Source of the DNA: Ostrinia nubilalis
Lineage: Eukaryota; Arthropoda; Insecta; Lepidoptera; Crambidae
Length of the DNA: 64,000 nt
NCBI RefSeq assembly: GCF_963855985.1
Contig: NC_087117.1
Coordinates: 7,203,001 to 7,267,000, forward strand
Reading direction: 5' to 3'
A program made the position numbers and the translations under genes. Shown here piece after piece: positions 36,901 to 48,900 of this stretch (position 1 is the stretch's first letter; each line of letters begins with the position of its first letter). The notes under the pieces were generated by a model that was given only the letters and a program-made list of their open reading frames with translations, was not told where the DNA came from and ran no database searches.

Positions 36901-39900
36901 ATTTTTTTTTTATTTAAACAAACAAAATACTTTGTGAATGGAATAGGATAAAAATGCGTGTTGTTTTGTGATTAGTAGATTTAATTTAAAAAAATGTACT
37001 AAAATAATTTTGAATCTACTAATCATAATGAGTACTTAATGACCTGTTAGGGGCCATCCATAAAGTACGTCACACGAATTTCATGATTTTTTGACCCCCC
37101 CTCCGTCCTTGTCACAGGTGGTCACATTTCTGAAACCCCCCCCCTCCCTAGTGTGACGTCACATGTTTTGCAATTTCACATCGAAAAATTATTAAATTAA
37201 CAGCAGTTCCGAAATTAGTTTTATTTCTATTTAAATTAAGTATTTTTTTTATATGAAATCAACATTATATCAAATATTTGAAACAATTGAAATGTGATGT
37301 CACGAAACTTAGGACCCCTCCCACCCCTTGTCACACCATGTCACACTTTGTCAACCCCCTCCCCCCCTCTTTACGTGTGACGTACTTTATGGATGACCCC
37401 TTACTTCAATTTCAGGCGGGCGAAATCGTTGGCAAAAGCTGGTTTTATACAATATATAATTTTCATTTCAAATCAAACTGACTGAAAATGTCAATTTCTG
37501 ACAGTTAATGATTAGTTTTTGACAAAGATCGTAAATGACGGTCAGTCAAATTCAATCACCTTAGTCATTTTCAACACTAGGCCATCGACGTCCGTTCGGC
37601 ACATTCGCGACACCCCTAACTTTGGGATTTCGACCACGTCCCGAGATTTGAAATTCGAAGGAAAGCTCGCGTTTCGTCGGTTTATATGAAGTTACAATAC
37701 TGTATGATATTATTACCGTGCCTTGGTTCAGCAGTAGATAGCAATAGGCCAGAGTGCTGAGGACCGGAGGGAGGGACTGACCTTCTCGTTGTACTCCTCC
37801 TCGCCGTTGTATCTCATGATCTCGGGCGCCATAAAGCCCTCGGTGCCGCCGAAGCCTTTTGTACCCGAAGGCGGCGCCATGCGGCTGATGCCTGAACAAT
37901 GAAAGGAAAGGAAAGGGGAGATGATAGATAGATAACACGTTTATTTGCATAACAGAAACACACATTACAAACAGAAAGTACCAATAGTAGGATAAAATAG
38001 ATGAAAAGGCTTGGTTAAGCTAAAGATGTTACCAACCGGGCGATATGGGAATAGGCCTCTCCCTATGTTCAGTAGTGGACGTCAATTGGCTGAAATGATG
38101 ATGATGAAGCTAAAGATGCAAATGGCTAGACCATAGGGATCTAGAGAGATGTCAACTAATTGCGCCGAGTTCGAAAACCAGTGTCGTATTAAAATGAATT
38201 TCTACACAAAAAAAGTAATGAAAATAAAAACAAAATGTTGCGAAGAATGAGTGTCATGCACATTGCACATATTATGTAATTGTTTGTTGTTCTGAATAAA
38301 ATAAATAATTGCATTGAGTGCGACTATTCGTTTACATACTACGTTGCAAGTAATGTGCATACAGCACCACTACATACGCACTGACGTACGATTGAACGCA
38401 TTCTGTTAGTTTGAATGTGCTCATTATCCACTGCGGTATCAGTACTCAACATACGTTTACATTGCTTGTGTTGTACTAAAATAATCTTTAGTACAACGCA
38501 AGCAATGTCGCTGCTGTCTTCATTGCTGTCGCGAGCAATGTGTTCTGTTTTTGGGCATATTGCTGCGACACTGGCCCCGCCCCCTTTTCACATCTCCCTT
38601 TAGTTCCTGCGATCTGTGGGCTAGACAATATAAGGGATCGGTCCAGGTGTTATCGCCAGTCTTACCGTAGTCGCCGAGCTTGACGTGCACGTTGACGGGC
38701 GCGGGCCCGAGCTCGGCCTCCGCCGCCTCCGCCGGCCGAGGCATCTCCCACACCAGTACGTTCTCGCTCTGGGGACAGCTTGTTAACATTAGTGATGAGT
38801 AGACAATCTAAAAGGTTGCTTTAGCTAAAGTCCGGTCGCTGAGCACGTAGAATTTCGTCCAATGACCCCAAGCTACACTCACTGCGGGCGCCCGTCGCAC
38901 AGTCGCGACAGCAATATAATTACGCGCGAGCGAAAAGGATCTTGGGGTCATTGGACAAAATTCTACGTGCTAGCAGACCAGACTACAGACGTTAATTTTT
39001 AAGACCAGAATGAAGTATCTTTTTAAAAAAGTTGTGATTTCGAATTATTGGGGATGGTGTCAAATAGTCTATTAGCACCGCAAGGCGGACTGACGATCTT
39101 AGAGTTTACAGGAAGCCTCACTTTTTCACGTCCCAAATATAGCTTGCCCTACCGCCACTTCGACCAGCAGATCAAGCGCCGCAAGTGGAACTGGATTGGC
39201 CACACTCTCCGAAGGTCACACATCCCGATCACATCCCCAAGCAGGCTCTGGATTGGAACCCCCAAGGAAAACGCAAACGTGGTCGCCCCAAGCAAACCTG
39301 GCGGCGCACTGTGGCAGACGAGGCGAAGAAGATCGGCAAGACTTGGAGCGAGATCAAACACATAGCTCAAGACCGAACGCGATGGAGGACTGTTGTGGAC
39401 GCCCTCTGCCCCATCTAGGGGACATAGGACCATAAGTCAAGTAAGTCAGGTTTCCAAAGTTATGCACAAATATTTCGCGCCATTTGATCGGTGATGTCAT
39501 AGCTAGGGATATTCCGATACTAATAAATACGAGTAGGTACTCGATACTTTTGATTCGATACCAAGTATTTATTGTATCGAATCGATTTTGCGATACATAA
39601 TCGGTATCGAAACAAAAATACTTGGTATCGAATCGAATCAGCAAAACAACCGAAAACAATAAAAAAAACCGAGAACGCATCATACAGAACTGAGAGAGCA
39701 AAAACTGTCAGCTAATCAGCTATAATCTGTTACCGAGAGTGAGTGAGTGACGCGTTGTCTCGCGCTGGGCCAGCCGAATTCGTCCGACTTCAGCCGAGCC
39801 CGAGCCGAAAGCGAGAGAAGGAGACACCCGCACCCCGCGCCCGCAAATCATCTCGCCATTCCGCCATTGTGAAAGTGGTAAGTGATTGTTTACAAGTAAT

Positions 39901-42900
39901 TTTATTAATTGTAATCATCAAATTCATCGGTTTATTCCAATGTTATCATGGCATAAACCGATAAATAAATAGTTGTGTTCTTCTCAATTTTGTTTAAATT
40001 ATTGTCCTTCAACGTTCATTGACTACCTGACTACTTGAGATACAGGTATTACCTAGTTCAGGTGTCAGCCCACCATAGCCAATGTTTTTACTGTAAACTA
40101 GCATAATTATGTTTTGGAATGAACCTTGTTTGTATATATGGTTATGGTGAGAAATAAACGATATTATTATTATTATTATATTATTGATAGCACCCTCAAA
40201 ATAATAAAACAAAATAAAAGTTCCAAAAAGTATCGATATCAGTAACTATCGATACTTTAGGAGTACTTATTTAAGTAGTATCGAAAAAAGATTTGAGTAT
40301 TATCGAAATGAGTAGGTATCGATACTTAGGTGGTATCGGAACATCCCTAGATAGCACTCATTCGGAGTAAAAACAGTAAATCACCCCTGGACTAGTGCTG
40401 TTGACGGATTCAATTTTTAAAAATCTAATAGTTTTTAATTTTTCAGCCAGGGTCACTCAAGATTCTTTCTTAGTAAAATTATTTTGTAACCTCTTTTGAT
40501 ATATCCCAGACCTGGCCAAAAACAAGAAGAAGAATTTGACATAATTATAGTCATTCTCGATAACGCGCCAGGGTGATAAGCATTGTGGTTGAAACTAGAA
40601 GGCCCATATGCCATGGCACGATGGGTGTTGCGATTAATATCAGGGCTCACGAGTGACTTCTATCAACTATTATCTTCGAATTCAAATTAGACGTTCATCC
40701 TCATTCAGTGAAGACCAAATGACCTGACAATGACATACCTTCAAGTCCCGGTACAGCACGCGGCGCGCGTGCAAGTATTCAAGCGCGCGTGCTATCTGCA
40801 GCGTGAGCGCGAGCGCCGCACGCGCGCCCACGCGCACTCCCTCGCCTGCGTACTGACGCAGCACGCCGTCCAGCGCGCCCTGGGAAATAATAAAAGATAA
40901 GAGCTGTAAGCATCATCATCTACTTCCTTTAAAACTGCGAAGAGAAGTCGCTGATCTTACCTTCCTCCATAACCTAATTAATGGTAAAATAGACTGCAGT
41001 GAGCTTCTTTCGCGTATCAAGTTACAGGTGCCAACTCGTGCCAATGTCAGGAAAAATTATCTTAGATTTCACGTTGATGCATGTACCACTAATTATGGAC
41101 GCAATTCCTTCTTTAACAGAGTTTTCAAAACTTTTAACAGCAATTATTCTGAAAATTTTGACCTTTTTCATATTGTGAGACCAAACTATTTCAAAAATCA
41201 AAGTAATAAAGAATTCTTTGGCGACACTACTCAGCACTCTCCCGGTAAAAAGTTGAAGTATCTGTTTACTGCTTAATATTCTGCTATTTCGGTATGGCTT
41301 TAGTAGGTATTTTCTGTATTGTTTTAACTTTTTTCATATATTGTAGTTATACTGCATGCTAAATAATTTGTTTTGGATTGTATCTTGATATGCTATTTGT
41401 GAAAACTATATAAGGCATTTTTTATCTTAACCGCCTCATCTATTAATAATACATATATGCTGTTTGTTTTCCATAAAATAAATAAATAAATAAGAGTCAA
41501 TTTAAGACTCGTATCTCTCCTCTCCCATAAACGAACTAAAGTCACTGACATAGCCTGACGGATTAGCAAGCTGAAGTGGCAATGGGCAGGGCACATAGTA
41601 CGCAGAACTGACGGCCGATGGGGCAGCAAGGTTCTGGAGTGGAGGCCGCGTACCGGAAAACGCAGCGTGGGACGTCCACCCACAAGGTGAACCGACGATC
41701 TGATAAAGGTAGCAGGAAGGCGCTGGATGCAGGCCGCTATCAACCGTGCGATGTGGAAGTCATTGGGGGAGGCCTACGTTCAGCAGTGGACGTCCTGTGG
41801 CTGAAATGATGATGATGATCTCACTCTGCCTCAAGAAGAAGCCGCTCGACTTGAGGCTACTTAAAAAGGCTCAGAGTACGCGCAAAAACAGACAAAATCT
41901 GGCTTGATCCATGTTCAGACATTCTGGGCGGTTCTCATTCAAAATCAAAATTTATCTTTATTTGTGTAGAGTAATTAAATTAGTACTTACAAATCGTCAA
42001 ATGCTCGTAAGGAGCCTATACATGTCTCATTCTTTTTTTGCCCTACCAGCGCTTCGAGACAAACATTTGGTTTTTGGCAGCGCCGCAACAAACTCAGTCA
42101 CCATTGGCGACGCATTGAGGCGGTAATCGTGCAGTTACTGTTTAATGCGAATGAAATAGAACTGCTTAGCAACCGCGCGATTACTACAGTGTCTGAACCA
42201 GGCCGAAAAGTTGAGACGCTCCCAGTAGCACTCAACCGCCAACAGCAGGCGTCTCCCAGTGACACTGCCCGGCTCCCTGGAACACTGGCCGGCTCCCTGC
42301 GACACTGCCCGGCTCCCTGTGACACTGCCCGGGTCCCTGTGACACTGCCCGGCTCCCAGCGACACTGCCCGGCTCCCTGCGACCCTCCCCGGCTCCCTGT
42401 GACACTGACCGGCTCCCAGCGACACTGGCCGGCTCCCAGCGACACTGCCCGGCTCCCAGCGACACTGCCCGGCTCCCTGTGACACTGGCCGGCTCCCAGC
42501 GACACTGACCGGCTCCCAGCGACACTGGCCGGCTCCCTGTGACACTGGCCGGCTCCCAGCGACACTGACCGGCTCCCAGCGACACTGACCGGCTCCCAGC
42601 GACACTGGCCGGCTCCCTGTGACACTGGCCGGCTCCCTGTGACACTGCCCGGCTCCCTGCGACCCTCCCCGGCTCCCTGTGACACTGACCGGCTCCCAGC
42701 GACACTGGCCGGCTCCCAGCGACACTGCCCGGCTCCCAGCGACACTGCCCGGCTCCCTGTGACACTGGCCGGCTCCCAGCGACACTGACCGGCTCCCAGC
42801 GACACTGGCCGGCTCCCTGTGACACTGGCCGGCTCCCAGCGACACTGACCGGCTCCCAGCGACACTGGCCGGCTCCCTGTGACACTGCCCGGCTCCCAGC

Positions 42901-45900
42901 GACACTGGCCGGCTCCCAGCGACACTGGCCGGCTCCCAGCGACACTGGCCGGCTCCCTGTGACACTGGCCGGCTCCCTGTGACACTCACCCGCGGCGCGA
43001 GCGCCAGCAGCAGCGCCAGCGGCTGCGCGCAGGCGGCCACGAGCGGCAGCACGTGCGGGTGCCTCAGCGGAGCGAGCACGCGGCTCCAAGCGACACTCCC
43101 CGGCTCCCTGTGACACTGGCCGGCTCCCTGCGACACTGGCCGGCTCCCTGTGACACTCCCCGGCTCCCTGTGACACTGGCCGGCTCCCAGCGACACTGGC
43201 CGGCTCCCTGTGACACTGGCCGGCTCCCTGTGACACTGGCCCGCTCCCTGTGACACTCACCCTCGGCGCGAGCGCCAGCAGCAGCGCCAGCGGCTGCGCG
43301 CAGGCGGCCACGAGCGGCAGCACGTGCGGGTGCCTCAGCGGCGCGAGCACGCGGCTCCCAGCGACACTGGCCGGCTCCCTGTGACACTGGCCGGCTCCCT
43401 GCGACACTGGCCGGCTCCCTGTGACACTGGCCGGCTCCCTGTGACCCTCCCCGGCTCCCTGTGACACTCACCCTTGGTGCGAGCGCCAGCAGCAGCGCCA
43501 GCGGCTGCGCGCAGGCGGCCACGAGCGGCAGCACGTGCGGGTGCCTCAGTGGAGCCAGCACGCGGCTCCCGGCGACACTGGCCGGCTCCCTGTGACACTC
43601 CCCGGCTCCCTGCGACACTGGCCGGCTCCCTGCGACCCTCCCCGGCTCCCTGTGACACTCACCCTCGGCGCGAGCGCCAGCAGCAGCGCCAGCGGCTGCG
43701 CGCAGGCGGCCACGAGCGGCAGCACGTGCGGGTGCCTCAGTGGAGCGAGCAGCGACACTGGCCGGCTCCCTGTGACACTGGCCGGCTCCCTGTGACACTG
43801 GCCGGCTCCCTGTGACACTGGCCGGCTCCCTGTGACACTGGCCGGCTCCCTGTGACACTGCCCGGCTCCTAGACGGCTATATTGAGGCTTCGGACGACAC
43901 CATGAGCGCATTACTCTCCTCGCTGTACCCAGACGATCGACCAGAGGCCGATACCCCGTACCATCGCGACGTACGTGTTGCAGCAGCTTTCGCTCCTCCT
44001 GGGAGCGACTCACCGGAACCCAGTAAGGCGTCTATCGAACTTATTGTCCGCGCACTACCTAACACAGCCGCTGGTTCGGACGGTATCACTGCCAAAATCG
44101 TCAAGTGGGCTTGGAAGGCGGCTTCGGACGGGATGTGGCACATGTATCGCATCTGCATAGCTGAAGGTACTTTTCCAGACATCTGGAAGGTAGGTAGACT
44201 ATTGGTCCTCCGGAAGGGAAACGGTAAGCCTCTCTCTGACCCGAAGGGCTATAGGCCTATTACTCTTTTGCCGATCCTGGGTAAGATCCTGGAGCGCGTC
44301 ATCATCTCCTGCGCTCCCTGCTTGCACCGACATATATCTGACGCTCAGCACGGTTTCACCCGTGGCCGGTCTACGGTCACGGCGCTCAAGTTCATTAACT
44401 CGATCACCGAACAGTCACTCACCCGCGGCGCGAGCGCCAGCAGCAGCGCCAGCGGCTGCGCGCAGGCGGCCACGAGCGGCAGCACGTGCGGGTGCCTCAG
44501 CGGCGCGAGCACGCGGCTCCCTGTGACACTGCCCGGCTCCCTGCGACACTGGCCGGCTCCCTGCGACACTGGCCGGCTCCCTGTGACACTGGCCGGCTCC
44601 CAGCGACACTGGCCGGCTCCCTGTGACACTGCCCGGCTCCCTGTGACACTCCCAGGCTCCCTGTGACACTTGCCGGCTCCCTGTGACACTCCCAGGCTCC
44701 CTGTGACACTGGCCGGCTCCCTGTGACACTCACCCGCGGCGCGAGCGCCAGCAGCAGCGCCAGCGGCTGCGCGCAGGCGGCCACGAGCGGCAGCACGTGC
44801 GGGTGCCTCAGCGGAGCGAGCACGCGGCTCCCAGCGACACTGGCCGGCTCCCTGTGACACTGGCCGGCTCCCTGCGACACTGGCCGGCTCCCTGTGACAC
44901 TCACCCGCGGCGCGAGAGCCAGCAGCAGCGCCAGCGGCTGAGCGCAGGCGGCCACGAGCGGCAGCACGTGCGGGTGCCTCAGTGGAGCGAGGACGCACAG
45001 CTCGGCGCGCAGCCCGCAGTAGGCGCGGCAGGCTGCTGACACCGGCTCGCGCTCCCAGCGGGACAGCGCCGCCTGCACAACAACAAAAACAGTAAGTTAA
45101 CAGTTAACCGCCTCTGTGGTCTAGTGGTTAGACCACCTGCTTCAGACGCAGAGGTCCCGAGTTCGATTCCCAGTGGGGGCAGAATTTTCTGTTCGGTTTG
45201 GTTGGTGGTAGGGCTTGTTCCAAGTCCGCCTGGCTAGCTACCACCATCTTACCTAAGTCTGTCGCCATAACAACAATGTTAACAGCATTGTTGTGTTCCG
45301 GCAGTTAGAGGTAAGATAGCCAGTTCCTCCGTGGTTGAGGATTCCGGGTGAAGCTCGCTTCAAAAATTCAATAAAAAAATTCAAAACGTTTATTTGCCAA
45401 AAACACAGTTATACAGGGTGACAATATTAAATAGGATCATGTGTTTAGTCTGCTCGCAGACGTGCAAAAATTACAGGATTCAATAGTATGTCAAATAATT
45501 ATTCCACCTTCGGCCTGATCATCACTTACTATCAGGCGAGATACAGGCCAAGAGCTTCCTCGTTGTGGATAAAAAAAAGTAAGGCTGAGTTGCACCAACT
45601 TACTTTAACCGTAACTATAACATATTTTTGACGTTTGGTAAAGTGAGAGACAACTCAGCCTGAGACAAATACCTATCGCTTGTGAAACAAATGCTCTGAC
45701 GAAACTAGTAATAATATGACCTACAATAGAATATAAAAGCGACTAAAGGATGCTCAGATGCCGGCTATCTTATTCAGCACGCCACAATGTGAGCATTCAT
45801 CAGAAGCAGTCAAGCAGCATAGCCTGTAGGGTGGACAAAACAGAGGTGGAATTGTGTAAAGCAATCGTTATCACTTATCTTATCACGTACGATTATTCTG

Positions 45901-48900
45901 TCAAACGCTTTGTTTAACTGACTTAATCGTACGTTATGAACTGTCAAATGATTACGATTGCTTTACACAATTCCACCTCTGATTCTTTGACACTTAAGAA
46001 CGAATCATAAGGCAGATAGGAACTGGCTATTCCGGGCTCGGTACGTCCATGTTCTGATAACTCTAAGGGTATTCTATAGGACTTTGAGTTAAGTCATTAT
46101 TTCAACCATATAACGTCCTCTACTGAACCAACCTTGTAAGCATGATGAGCGCTGATATCGCTCGAAGCGGGCGGAGGCACAGGCTGCAGCGCTTTAAGCG
46201 CCACGGGGAGCGGCTCCGCGCCAGGGCGGCGTTACGTGGCCGCCATGACGGTCCCGAAGGCGCCGCGGCCCGCTTTGGCGCCGCGTGATATGGCTCCTAG
46301 TGTCTAGCATCAGCTGGGATGATGATTAACTGACCTTGTAAGCGTGGTGAGCACTAATATCGCTTGAAGCGGGCGGAGGCACAGGCTGCAGCGCCTTGAG
46401 GTGCCGAAGGCGCCGCGTGATATGGCTCCTAGTGTCTAGTACCAACTGGGATGATGATCAACTCACTTTATACGCGTGGTGAGCGCTGATATCGCTTGAA
46501 GCAGGCGGAGGCACGGGCTGCAGCGCTTTAAGCGCCACGGGGAGCGGCTCCGCGCCAGGGCGGCGCCACGTGGCCGCCATGACGGTCCCGAAGGCGCCGC
46601 GGCCCGCGATGGCTCCACGCGATATGTGTTCCCAGCGAGCGCGCTTGTGTTCTTCCACGTCTAGTAGTAGCTGAGGGGAGAAAATATGGAGGTTAGGGAA
46701 TATAAAACCTTTGTAAAATCTTCTGAATATATTACTAACACTGTCTTAGACTAAATAAAATTTCACTTTTTCTATGACATATTCGGAGCATTTAGTTCCT
46801 TTTACTGCCTCATTACTTACTTTAAGTATGCTAACTATAAATAAACATTCTGTCAGCAAAATTTTATTTATGTAACAAAATTGACAACTTTTACTTTTGT
46901 CAACATTGTTTTGGTGTAATTATTTATAATATTTGTATAATAAGCACTAACTTACATAATAAGTATCCTGGATACCTAAAACACAGGCAAACATTTTTGC
47001 TTAGTTTAGGTATACTACCTTAATTAACATATTGTTTTGTTACTAACCAAATAATTTCATAGTCTCATTTAAGTTTCTTGTATTTAGGCTAAGTTTTTAT
47101 TCAATAATTTATCTTATCTTATCATTCAGTTGCAACAAAATATTACAAAGTGTGTATTGAGTGACCTTTTATTGACTTCAGAAGAATTATATTAAAATTT
47201 GTATTAACTACGTGCCATATTAATATGTTCCGTCCACAACTGAAACCTCGGCCTCGTGGCCACCGGTATTTTGCAGTGGCTCTGTAGCTTCTAGTAGTGG
47301 CCGTGTGATAATGAGGAAGAACGACGCTGTAGCCTGTTGTGGCTGCGGAGTCCCGGTCGAGTTAACTGAGCTCCTGGCGGCCGTGATATGAAATCGACTC
47401 TCTGGTACGGCGGAAGAGGCAAACGCGGGCAGGTGTGTGGGTGAGTGGGAGGGAGAGTACGTTCACAGTGCACAGCGAGGTGCGCAGTTAACTTGCCAGG
47501 TTGCCAGTGATTGAACAGTTAAATGATCCTGAAAACTGACTCACAAATGATATTCTAAAATCGGTTTCGTTTGACAGCTCGTGGTTGTTGCTCTATTCTT
47601 TCGGAACATTAACTTTAAGGTCTCACCGTATCGGGCGCCACGTCTCGCGCGTGCAGCGGGCCGTGCGCGGGGCATACGAGCGGGCCGGCGGAGCAGGCGG
47701 CCAGCACGCACTCCTCGACGGCCCACGCGCTCGCCTCGAACGCCCCGCCCGTTCCAGAAGCCCCGCCCTCTGGGCTGTTCACGATGCCTTCTACGGAGCC
47801 CACGCGGGACGATGCTAGGGGAGACAGAAATAATATAAATAAAGAATCGATTTCTTGTTCATGCTTGCAACACACATAATGTTGGATATAGTCACATTGT
47901 TCACTGCGTGTTTTTACTTCACATGTTAAGAAGGTTTTCACAGTTCCAACTCTTTGCCAGACAGTTTTTTAGGTTATCTGCCAAAGCCACGATGACCCAA
48001 ACTTAATGATTCACCAACATTCTATCCTATATTGGGAGCATACGCTGAAAAACTTTCAGCTTTTATAAAATGACGTAGATCTGGCGTTCACTAGCTCTTA
48101 GTCTAAAAGAGACCTAAGTTTCCAACAAAATTTTAATATTAAAACATCAGCCATTAGTGAAGTGAGCTCACCGGTGGAGTCTGGCCCGACGCCGCTGTCG
48201 CCGTCGTCGTCACGCGAGTCTTGCGACGCGCGCGCTCTTCTTGCTTCGCCCAGCTCGAGGCGACGGAACGCCTGCGCAACAACATGACAAGGAAAATGTT
48301 CAAGCAGTTTGTAAAGCTGGCCACAGACTGATATTTCATGGTAACTTAACGTAAAGTTACTAAAGTTCGGTTGACGAGCAGATAGAATTTCGTCCAATGA
48401 CCCCAAGCTACCCATCCTTATCGCTCGCGCGTAATTATATTGCTGTCGCGACTGTGCGACGGGCGGCCGCAGTGAGTGTGCGAACGCGACAGCAATAATA
48501 ATTACGCGCGAGCGATAAGGATGGGTAGCTTGGGGTCATTGGACGAGATTCTACGTGCTCGGCGACCGGTTACCAAATGATAGTCAAAAATTATCTTGAG
48601 AAATAAAAACACTGTCATGATTAACCACAATGTATATTTTAGAAAACATCGTCCCAGACTATAAATGTCCTACACTGAACCGTCCCACCTGTGACATTGA
48701 CAGGGGGGCACTACTGTCAATACGGTTTTGTTGGTTCCAAACACACTAAAATGTCATTTGCTATCAATGCTGGGTTACTATTTCCGACTTTTTCCATTTA
48801 ATGTTTCAAAATCGTTCAACTTATGTAAGTCAGTAAAAAACTTTATCACCGCGAGTTAAAAGCGTACAACTCCATCTAGCGGTGAGCATTTTGTTTCCGT

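Noticed and set aside
42098..45078. Several long minus-strand frames rich in GSRPVSQGAGQC-like repeats
   Set aside because: The 20-bp unit cycles through all frames in 60 bp, so frames stay open by chance; only the part in exon i is coding.
45107..45181. tRNA gene (CAG anticodon loop)
   Set aside because: It runs into a SINE body and A-rich tail; no independent terminator and imperfect stems.
47291..47473. An extra Lrrk exon between g and h
   Set aside because: Exons g and h join directly in phase 0, and this stretch has no good acceptor/donor pair or family similarity.
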